From Rugalucina vietnamica (taxonomy: Eukaryota; Mollusca; Bivalvia; Lucinida; Lucinidae): a stretch of DNA of 64,000 nt. The notes under the pieces are model-generated. The model searched no databases, was not told where the DNA came from, and saw only the letters and a list, made by a program, of their open reading frames with translations. Position numbers and translations under genes: made by a program. The stretch is from NCBI GenBank assembly GCA_964017185.1, contig OZ024884.1:18384048-18448047 (forward strand). The letters are read 5' to 3'. This document shows positions 55,196 to 64,000 of this stretch, in pieces; position 1 is the first letter of the stretch, and every line of letters begins with the position of its first letter.

Positions 55196-55837
55196 TTGGG
55201 AAGGAGCCACCGCTTCCTGGTTAGTTGACCTAAACTTTGCGAGCATAAATTGACTTGCTCAAGGACAATACATGGCATTAGGGAGTTCGACCCCAGGACT
55301 CTTCTCCAGACTCTTATGCTCTAGCACTGAGCCTCAGCGCTCTCTAATACAAAACAAGGAGAAAAAAAGAACAAAAATAACTGGCACAGCTGTGAAGTCT
55401 CAAATTAGAATGTATACATGTACATATCTTTGTGCAGAACACATTCAATGTAATTCCTTTGATCATAACAAACATGTAGCAGTTCTTGATCATTGTTACA
55501 TGTTACGATTAAATGGGACTAATCCCACTCCCACTGTTTAGAAACCAAATTTGATTATCCTCTGGTGAACAAAATTGATATTCCCATCCGACTTTGTTGT
55601 AAAAACTTGGACCAACTACCTGCTATTGTAGTCAACAACTATACCATTTGCTGAATGTGTGCTGTTGTCTTATGATCGATCTGTTTATACTCTACTCATG
55701 GGGTGCACCTTTGCAGGCGGAAACTAAACTTTTAAGTGTCGAAATGACAAGAAACCATTACCTGTCAAACACCAATCAAGTGCATCTGTCAAAAATTTTA
55801 AAATAAAGTAAATACTTTTCAGAATTAAGCCAGTGAT
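55196..55837. other. CACTA-type interior, unassigned
   Basis: A plus-strand 89-codon ORF (55272-55541) has no signature. Confidence 0.4.
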
Positions 55838-57155
55838 GTTTCTGCTTCTGCTTCTGCTTCTGCTTCGGTACAGTGCAGGGCCTTTTACAGCGTTGTGCAC
55901 CGGGAGAGAGATTTAGTCGCGCTTGTTAAGGAGGGTTTTGAAGCCCTCAACTGTCTCTGCATGCACGACCGCTGTTTCTAGATGGTTCCACTCAATTATA
56001 GTCTTCACGAAAAATGAGTTCTTTAGCTGATCTGTCTTACACTGCTCAATAATAAATCCTCTGTCGTTGTTCACAGAATGTTTTTCAACTATGTTCACAC
56101 TTTTATATCCCGGATATGATTTAGGTTTTATATGTCTTTTAGGTTTTTGAGATTTCAGAAATTCATCTGGGTTGATGGCTGGTACCAACCCCTCGACCAC
56201 CTTAAAAAGAAAGATAAGTCTGCAACTACTGCGCCTACGTTCAAGTGTTTCCAGTTCAAGTGTTTCAAGCATTTTAGTAACACTGCCATCTTCGCGTGAG
56301 TGATAATCCCCAGTTATGAAGCGCGCAGCCTGTCTTTGAACTCTTTCCAACTTTTCAATGTCTTTGGTAAGATATGGATCCCAGATTATAGAGCCGTAAT
56401 CCAGCACTGAGCGAACTAATGAAATATAAGCTGTTTTGCGACAGTCTGTAGGACACATTTTTAAGTTACGTCGAAGGAAACCAACTGTTGAGTTTGCCTT
56501 TTTTGTGATTTTTGTTATATGAGATGACCATTTTAGATTTTCAGTTATTGTAACTCCTAGATATGGATTCTCATCTACTTGCTTCAGAATGTGGTTATTG
56601 AGACTGTAGAAGTGAGATGATCGGTTGTTGATGCTCATTATATAGCACTTTTTTGCATTAAACCGCATGCCCCATTTATCAGCCCACTTCTCCAATTCAA
56701 GAAGATCATTCTGTAGAGTGATGTGATCAGCCTGAGATTTTATTGGTCTGTATATTAGGCAGTCGTCCGCGAAAAGGCGTACTTGAGATTGTACCGCTTG
56801 TGGTAGATCATTTATGTGACACAGGAACAAAATTGGGCCCAATACTGTCCCTTGTGGAACTCCGGAGTCTACTGTGACCTTCTCTGATGCCTCCCCCTCG
56901 ATAACCACTTGCATATGTCTTTTTGTTAGGAAATTTCTGAGCCAATCATGGAGAGAGCCGGTAATTCCATAACTTTTCAGTTTACATAAAAGTTCTTCAT
57001 GGGGTACGGTATCAAAGGCCTTGGAAAAATCCAAGACCGCGACATCTGTTTGTAGCCCCTTATCATTAAAGTGTAGAAGTTCATTCAACGTAACCAAAAG
57101 TTGTGTTTCACATGAATAACCTGATCTAAAGCCATGTTTGTCATGCGGAAACCGT
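55838..57155 (-). mobile_element. LINE, 5'-truncated, with (GAAGCA)n tail
   Basis: The reverse transcriptase frame is followed by a ~75-base 3' end and a tail of GAAGCA repeats (55843-55866 in reverse). Short microsatellite-like tails are typical of CR1/L2-type LINEs. The 5' break lies near 57155, inside the reverse transcriptase domain (HGFRSGYSCETQL is still readable upstream of 57097). Confidence 0.75.
55913..57097 (-). CDS. LINE reverse transcriptase, C-terminal two thirds
   Basis: 394 codons without a stop. Catalytic blocks: LDFSKAFDTVPHEELL (residues 22-37), SGVPQGTVLGPILFL (78-92) and LFADDCLIY (108-116). The thumb region follows (FNAKKCYIM, NPYLGVTI), then a RQAARFITGDY block and a C-terminal part usual for CR1/jockey-related elements in animals. 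The listed start is not the true start: homologous frame (HGFRSGYSCETQLL) continues upstream to about 57155, where the element is truncated. The endonuclease and ORF1 are missing. Its clean frame suggests a fairly recent insertion. Confidence 0.85.
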   Translation of the reverse strand: MVTLNELLHFNDKGLQTDVAVLDFSKAFDTVPHEELLCKLKSYGITGSLHDWLRNFLTKRHMQVVIEGEASEKVTVDSGVPQGTVLGPILFLCHINDLPQAVQSQVRLFADDCLIYRPIKSQADHITLQNDLLELEKWADKWGMRFNAKKCYIMSINNRSSHFYSLNNHILKQVDENPYLGVTITENLKWSSHITKITKKANSTVGFLRRNLKMCPTDCRKTAYISLVRSVLDYGSIIWDPYLTKDIEKLERVQRQAARFITGDYHSREDGSVTKMLETLELETLERRRSSCRLIFLFKVVEGLVPAINPDEFLKSQKPKRHIKPKSYPGYKSVNIVEKHSVNNDRGFIIEQCKTDQLKNSFFVKTIIEWNHLETAVVHAETVEGFKTLLNKRD

Positions 57156-59214
57156 GGCTAGTTCTTTAGTTGAACAAATAAGTGTTGGAGATATATGTTA
57201 TATGGTTACTGTTCAAAGAGAGATGTAGGTTTGCTCTCGCAGTATAAATATTCTTAAAATTTGAAAATGTGTTTCGGCCCCATAGGGATTTGACCCTTAT
57301 CAGTTCGGCCTAACACTCTAAAATCTTAGTGTAGTAAAATCTTTGTTGATGTTGTAAGGAGAGTAGGTAGGGCATGGCAAAGAGCTGGGTTTTGACCAGG
57401 CGTTCCCCATGGGGCAGGGCTTTTAGCAGCGCTTTGATAGATAAAAGTCTGCCCAGCTATGCCCCGTAGGGGTTGGGGGGGAGTGGGGGCAGTGGTCAAA
57501 AATGACTGGATGATAATGTAGGTGCATCAAGTAAGCCATTACAGGACCATTGTGCTGGTTTCATATGCTGTAAATATTTTGAGTGGAATCCTTAAAGTTT
57601 TTGGTTGTTTACTTCTTATATTTATGTCCATACGATCAACGTCATGAGAAAACCAATGTTGTGGTTTCAGACCAGGTCTGACTCAATACAGACTGTGCAG
57701 CGACATAACATGGCTAGAAACCGGAAATTTTGGATTTAGTTCATAGAAGAATTTATTATACCTGTAGTGAAAACAAAAGCGCTGATCTGCGAAGCTGATA
57801 TGTACCTTTGGTTTTAGCTCGGCTGTACGAAAGTACAGGAAGAGTTATTGACTCACCCGGTGTTGGCGTCCGCATTGCTCAAATGCTAAAGTTTTGAGAA
57901 GTCTGCATCTCTCGAACATGTGGATGGACTTAGTTTATAATTTGCCTATTGTTAGATATTAGTCTGAAGTTTTATACTGCACCATCCTTACCTTGCAGTC
58001 AAGGTCACAGACTTAGAAATTTTATGTTCACGTTTTTGGTTAAAGTTTTTAGAATAGAAGTCTATTATCTCTTGAAATTGTGGATGGATCTATACGATGT
58101 CGTGTAACATTTTGGTTTGAAATTTTATGCTGTACCATCCCGACCCACCTCGGTGACAAGGCCACGGACACTATTCCTCTTGTTACGCTGTACCATCTCA
58201 ACCCAACTCAGTGACCTTGAGGTCAAGGTCATGGGCATTAACATTTTACTTACAATGTTACCCTTTTATGCGATTAAATTTTATTACTTCTAGAGACAAA
58301 CCAGGCCTGCGACAGCTCTTATTGCATGTGCAAGACATTGGTTTTCTCATTATGCACTCAATTATGTTTTCTGCTTTTATTTTTACTTGCAGTTCAAACT
58401 TGTCAGGTGAGCATTTACAGGACATTGGTACATGTGCATGTACCCTAGTTGTTTCTAAGTATTTCTTTATATGCGTTCTGTTATGTTGATGAATGTTCAA
58501 GGAAATGTTTCTTTAAAAAAAAAGAGTCTGTTAGATTTTCAAATGGAAGATACATTATCATACAAAGCAAATTCATGAAAGATTATAAAGCAATTTTCAG
58601 GGATTCCGTTGGCTCTGGAAAACATGGAAAATGCCTAAAAAATCCATACGTTGAAAAGCCATGGATTATTTAAATGTTTCTGGAAACAAGACTTTTTTTG
58701 GGGGGTGGGGTGGGGGGGGGCTTATCTAGGGTGAATCTTGGTCTGTGTGTCCATCCACACTTTCAGTCATGTTTCTAAGTATTTCTTGTGTTGATACATG
58801 TTCTATAAAATGTTTCTTTTAAAGAAGAACAAAGTCTGTTCATGTTAGATGTTTTTCTTTATTTCTTAATATCTTAGACAACGTCCATGATAACAGTGTA
58901 ATTTTTCAGTACGAATATAGCGATAACATCCCATTTTGAAAGTCATAGGCCGTTGGCCTCGGAGCTCGTACAGCAGATCTCCCACCTGTAACTGGGACAA
59001 TGCGAAAACTCTTGAATCATAATATTATAATAAATGCTGCCATTCAAAATACATGTATACCTGGAAATATTTTATGATATAATTGTTTATAATTTTTTCT
59101 GTATTCTGTAACATTTCTACGGGTGCTGTACGGGCATCGTAAGCTAATCACAAACCAAATGTAACCTAAGCATAAGTCTTACTCGGCCATTCATGCAAAA
59201 GTCAATGGGTACCA
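57156..59214. other. CACTA-type interior, repeats without genes
   Basis: 57268-57315 is a stem-loop (GTTAGGCCGAACTGATAAGG in reverse) recalling, but not meeting, a hammerhead. 57380-57480 pairs GCCCTGCC-like and GGGCAGAC-like segments. 57900-58240 holds two drifting copies of a 'GTGGATGGA...TGCACCATCC...GTGACC' repeat. A G-run is at 58697-58720. 58950-59010 recalls the 49514 hairpin. Confidence 0.4.
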
Positions 59215-60005
59215 TTTGCTGTAAAATTAATAACAAAAATGTTATTCAGTTAATATAAGAAGTCAAATAACACCATTAAAACTGAACGAAGCCATTAACT
59301 TGTTAAAGGTATAGTTCATCATTAAGTTAATAGGCGCTGTTTGTTGTCAAATCGAGGGCAGACCAAATCACCATTAACAAAATGGGCCATCAATTTAATA
59401 ACCATTAAGTTAATAGGCTTAATTACCTGTTAAGTTAATGGATACAAAATAGATGTTTACCATTTAAGTATTAATGGTATTGCTCATCAAAAATTAATGG
59501 GATCTTTGTGCCGTCAAATTAATGGCATACAGAAATCAAGTTCTACCAAATTGGCATAAATTTTAATGGCTGATATTTAATGGATATTTAAGGCTCATTA
59601 TTTTGTCATTAAAATATGAGTTTAAGTGTCTTTAATTTGCTTTTAAAATGACCTGTGAAAAATTAACGGCCCCATTAAAATGCTATACATTAAGAGCCTT
59701 TTAAGCAGTTTTTAATGCTGATGGCTACCATTAAATATTCTAAAGGTGCCTTTACTTTAATTGGAGTGATTTTTAAGGCATGAATTTAACAGATTTTAAT
59801 GGTCATAAAAGTAATTGGCAATTTAACAATGCTGTTAACCTAATGGCATTTTGATGCTATTTTAATGACTCTTAATGTATAGCATTTTAATGGGGTATTT
59901 TAATGCTCTTTTAACAAAATTTTCATGGGGAGAATCTTTGAAAATGCTGTTAAATTTAATGGATTTTTTTAATGCCTTTTTAAGTGACTTTTGATGGGGA
60001 TGTGT
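59215..60005. repeat. right subterminal array of CCATTAA words
   Basis: TTAATGG, CCATTAA, TTTTAATGG and GTTAATGG at irregular spacing, mirroring the left array in content though not in exact order. Confidence 0.8.
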
Positions 60006-60017
60006 GCAGTAGTGTAA

Positions 60018-61920
60018 GTATATATTTAAAACGTGCAACAAAGACTCGTCAAAATTATTACAACTCATTATTTTTTTTGCCTTTACGTCAGACACTGTAT
60101 ACTTAAAAAGTACAATCCGGTACACTTAGAACATTTACCAACAAACGCCATGAAAATTTCATTTATTATACTAAAAAGATCATATGTCAAAAATGAAGGC
60201 GGTTCATAATTGTCATGAGCTGAATCCTGCAAAAATGAACATTTATGAAACAGTCTGTTGAATGTTTTCTTTAAATAGAAAATAGTGAAAGGACAAACAA
60301 GCCGCCCCAAAAGTTACATGAAGTTTGCAAACCTGAAAATAAAACAACAACATTTTTTTTCACTTATTCTTGTTTTCTTGTTATTGTGACACGACATTTT
60401 CTCACTTAGCCTGTCCATAAACATGTTAATTACGTAAACGGCTAAGAAGGTCAAAAATAAAGTAAGCAAAATGAGCTGCCGCATCAGAAAAAACAATAAT
60501 CTGCATATGCGAAAACAAAAGCGCAGATCACTGATCACTAATTTTGCTAAACGGATAGTAAAATCCCTCTTCTTAAATTCGAAAGTCTTCTTCTTTGATT
60601 GTACGAGGCGGTTTGTGTCAGACCGGTTTGAAAATCTAGATTGTTAGTTTTCTCAAGCGAAAGCTCATTAATGTTTTAGGTCAAGAAACTATATTGTTTA
60701 TATTTCGACATTTTTGTGAGTCTGGATATACATGTAACATTTTATTTTTCTGTATATAAGTAAGTATACTCATTTGCATTGAATACCTGTTTACTAAATC
60801 TGCAATTCACATATTAAATAAGACCAATTAAATGTGCAAATTAAATCACGTGGTCGCATTTACACTTTTGCACTTTAACGCAGGATAATACGCTTTTATG
60901 CAGAGAACAACGACCTAATTTTATACACGTTGACGTTATGACGTTAACGCCAAGCTCAGTCTGTTCGTCCTTTCTAGTTTTAATGCTCCAGTTTAAGCAA
61001 ATCAAGCGATACACGGATTGAAATATGTATGGTTCGTAACCTGCATAAATTTAGTATTGGGAGTAAGAAGAAACATGTTTCAACGTGTGCTGGTCCCAAT
61101 GTTATGTTTTTCATGCATAGCTCAGCTAAGAAGTAATCTCACTGTCGTTTCGAATTCGTTTTGCTGACAGGTCAAGCTGGCTGCTCTAGAATTTTTATTG
61201 TTACAATCATTATGGTTAAACTCACTGATGGTTTGAGGTACTGCTTGGAGAAAACTGCATGTCCTATATACATGTATATATTCGGAAGCAACATGGTACA
61301 GTGCATTTTCTTTTTCTCGAGCAAGCAATTAGATACTAACACACATACATACCTAAAGCATCTATGCCCCCAACTGTATGTTGGATCACATAATATCTTT
61401 GAACTCCACTTTCTGTGAGTAAAAAGAGAAAGAGAGAGAGAGAAAAAAAGAAAAAAAATGCAATTAAATACGTCAATCACCATTTTATTAAGCATTTAAC
61501 TTCACATTGTTGAATGTGAAAGAAGTCTGTGGACATTGTCAATAGCATTTTGCAACTTTTATACCAAACTTCGATTTTTAAGGCATATGTTTAAAAGTTC
61601 GCAATGTACGTGTGTTTCTTCAAACGAACTTTGGGCTCTGAGCACCTTTAAAAGATACTAGACCACGTTTTGGCAACTATTGATAATTAGAGATGTTATG
61701 CATTTTTATCGCCCCCGCCCCCCTCCCCACACACACACACTTTCAACCCGAAGCCCCATTTCAAAGCCCGACAGAACTATTGCCCGCGGTTTGATAATGA
61801 TCGAGTTTTGCTACTAGGGTCGATTACCTAAGTTCTACGTTTCATCTTCTTTTATCTTCTTTTACGTGGTCAAAAGTCAAAAGACGGAATTTCTAGTTCT
61901 GCCATATCATTATGAGCAAG
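60018..61920. other. no gene; one repeat relic
   Basis: 60480-60650 is a decayed copy of the 5090-5330 repeat (frame ICICENK). (GA)n and A-rich runs lie at 61425-61460, and (AC)n at 61728-61741. No gene. Confidence 0.4.
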
Positions 61921-62193
61921 TACATCAGGACAACATGTCCGTGGCATGTAAACCCCCTTATACCAAGCTTTTTTATAGCAAAACTGGGGCCTACAGGGGT
62001 ATTCTGTACCTTTATTTCTTAATTTTCTTCCGAAACATGGATTGTGGGTACTCGGTAGAACCGCCTAACGTGCACCCACAATCAATGTTTTGAGGATACA
62101 TATTAAAATTATCAAAACATTTCCAATGAATTTTTCATTTTTTAATGCTGAAAAAAATTCTCTGTATTGCATGCGCAAGTGTTCGCATTATGA
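61921..62193 (-). mobile_element. palindrome-centred MITE, copy 5
   Basis: Left CAGGACAACATGTCCGTGGC, centre ATTGTGGGTACTCGGTAGAA with a shortened mirror, right ATTGCATGCGCAAGTGTTCG. It abuts copy 6, sharing CATTATG at the joint. Confidence 0.65.
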
Positions 62194-62468
62194 AAACTTA
62201 CCCATGCAATACACAGAGATTTTTTTCAGTTGTAAAAAAATGAAAATTTCATCAGAAAAATTTTGATATTTTTCTTATTTTTGCTCAAAACATAGATTGT
62301 GGGTACACGTAAGAACCGCCTCGGCGAGGCGGTTCTAACGAGTACCCACAATTTATGCTTTGGAGCAGAAATAAGAAAAATAGGTATACCCCTGCATACC
62401 CAAGTTTTGCTATATAAAAGTGGGGTATAAGGGGGGTATACATTTCACGGACATGTTTTCCTGATGGT
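62188..62468 (+). mobile_element. palindrome-centred MITE, copy 6
   Basis: Near-complete: GAAAACTTACCCATGCAATA left, full centre palindrome (GAACCGCCTCGGCGAGGCGG), CACGGACATGTTTTCCTGAT right. Confidence 0.8.
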
Positions 62469-62904
62469 AATACATAGTCACATGTATGAGCAAGTAGAGT
62501 GTAACTGCAAAAAAAAAAAAATAAAAAAAATAAAATGAATTAACTACCAGAAAAAAATGTAGCGATCAAAATACTAATTGTTTTCACTTTGTCATTCTGT
62601 GTCTAAAGTGGAGTAATTAATTCCGTTTAAAATAATGCAGACCAGCCGTGAAACTGCGAAGTTGTATGAGCGAACTCTTCGTAAATCATTCATATAATGT
62701 ATTTTAAGCTAATAAAAATGTCATCTACAAGAATTTAGAATGTGTTTTAAGCCATTTATGCTTTAAACAAGAGAACACAAAACAATTCAGGTAGCCGAAA
62801 AAGAAGTTCATCACTTGGTACGAAAGCGAAAGTGTACAAAAGTTACCCACAGTTTACACCTACATTCGAGGTAGGAGCGATGAAGCCCTTTTTTGCGTAA
62901 CATC

Positions 62905-63182
62905 ACGAAAACTTGCCCATGCAATAAACAGAGATTTTTTTAGCTTTAAAAATTGAAAATTTTCAGCTGAAAAATTTTGATATTTTTTTTATTTTTGCTC
63001 AAAACATAGATTGTGGGTACACGTTAGAACCGCCTCGCCGAGGCGGTTCTAACGAGTACCCATAACCTATGTTTTGGAGCAAAAATAAGAAAAATAGGTA
63101 TACCCCTGCAAACCCCAGTTTTACTATATAAAAGTGGAGTTTAAGGGGGTATACATTGCACGGCCATGTTTTCCTAATGGAA
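62905..63182 (+). mobile_element. palindrome-centred MITE, copy 7
   Basis: Best-preserved copy: CGAAAACTTGCCCATGCAAT left, perfect centre GAACCGCCTCGCCGAGGCGG, CACGGCCATGTTTTCCTAAT right. Confidence 0.8.
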
Positions 63183-64000
63183 TGAAAAATGAAGTTGTGA
63201 TGCACATGCTTTCTTGCTTTCAACCGAAGTTACAATGAATACGTGTAGAGCCAATGTCTTTGTGCATTGATTCTAACTTTTCTGCGCAGTTTAATAAATA
63301 CACCAACATATCATCTCCATAAGATGACTGTAGCTCTTCTTCGTAGGCTGATTTTCACTGTACAATAAGCAAATTTTATGGCACTTATTCAAAATTGTCG
63401 AAAATGCCGCCTTCAATTCATAAAATGAAGTAAAACCATATGAAAGGAGCCGACCTAGAAATGCTTTTTTGCGACGCTCCTGCGTCGCTCTTATGGTAGA
63501 ACCGTGGTAAAATGTTCCGTTCTATTCTGTTTTTCTGTACATTGATAGAGGAAAAATCTTTTGTCAACCGGATTCGGAATTGTTAATTTTGACGACATCG
63601 TGCCGATTTCAACAGGCACTGCATTATACTATAACTGATCAACTAACTTTCCATATTTGTAATGGTTGGAAATGGTCAGCAGGGATATGTGTGGCTCACA
63701 TGTATATTAAAATTATCTGTGCAATGGGATTAGAGCGTCGCGACAAAGGTAGTGAATATTTCATATTATAGTTGTGTATTATCGGGTTGAGATTTCAATT
63801 ACCGTATTCGTTCTAATTAGCGCACATGGTCCGATGAGCATACACTCTGGTCGTTTCAGAAAAAAAAACATGTTCACAAGAGCGCAATGCCAATTTTATA
63901 CATAAATATCGAATCAATCGCATTAACGATTATCCTATAATGGCCCAAAGCTATTTCGTCATGATACAAGCTGCTTTGTTACATTTACATGTAAATGACA
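63183..64000. other. no gene; one dispersed repeat fragment
   Basis: 63800-63920 resembles 29085-29200. The remainder is unassigned. Confidence 0.4.

Larger units (their letters stand above)
53348..60014. mobile_element. CACTA-type DNA transposon, no transposase seen
   Basis: The left end CACTACTG (53348-53355) and right end CAGTAGTG (60007-60014) are exact inverted copies, flanked by TAA on both sides (53345-53347 and 60015-60017). CACTA/EnSpm elements are defined by CACTA-start TIRs, 3-bp target duplications and subterminal repeat arrays. The arrays are present here at both ends. The interior carries a MITE-like element and a LINE; no transposase ORF remains, so it is non-autonomous or gutted. 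Confidence 0.7.

Noticed and set aside
57265-57315. Hammerhead-like stem-loop (minus strand, CTGATAAGGG...GGCCGAAACAC)
   Set aside because: The core would need CTGANGA; the base at the G8 position is A, and the stems pair in a simple hairpin rather than a three-way junction.
1-64000. CRISPR array, bacterial operon or prophage
   Set aside because: No long ORFs in series, no ribosome-binding sites, spliceosomal introns present; the tandem repeats found have no unique spacers.

Overview
This looks like a piece of an animal nuclear genome, most likely a bivalve mollusc. The evidence is AT-rich DNA with very few long ORFs, a gene in short exons spread over more than 15 kb, and a dense set of mollusc-type repeats: tRNA-derived SINEs, foldback MITEs, an element with four tandem copies of a ~162-bp core, and several reverse transcriptase families. 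The species call is inference; no host gene here fixes it.

The one host gene I can support lies on the minus strand between about 20.0 and 4.75 kb. Exon A (19785-19983, with the start codon) and exon B (17103-17321) join in the same phase and rebuild a complete death effector domain (DED). Exons C (5476-5784, unrecognised alpha/beta-like module) and D (4751-4900, coiled coil) have clean splice sites. B, C and D are all bounded in phase 1 at both ends, so they splice in frame in any combination. The gene is open at its 3' side.

Almost everything else is mobile DNA. Positions 1-3279 hold a minus-strand LTR retrotransposon with a broken gag and no pol. 12649-12985 is a miniature LTR element (TRIM-like) with a 4-bp target duplication. 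14.15-15.79 kb is a three-layer nest of insertions. 21.0-22.6 kb is a dead Tc1/mariner element with long inverted ends. 30409-37040 is a 6.6-kb composite transposon that splits a copy of a dispersed repeat and carries at least five younger insertions. 53348-60014 is a CACTA-type element with TAA target duplication, two arrays of a CCATTAA-type word near its ends, and two insertions inside. A reverse transcriptase family with a YLDD motif is present as one near-complete copy (43.87-45.69 kb, one nonsense codon), one 5'-truncated copy (35.00-36.57 kb) and seven fragments or tails. A separate 5'-truncated LINE is at 55.84-57.16 kb.

Small RNA-level features include two hammerhead ribozyme motifs with intact cores (26416-26464 and 27072-27117) and three decayed relatives (38.4, 41.5 and 41.7 kb). 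Seven copies of a ~280-bp MITE with a central palindrome are scattered through the window. At least five other elements are built from dense, irregularly spaced repeats of one CpG-rich or AT-rich word, each element using its own word.
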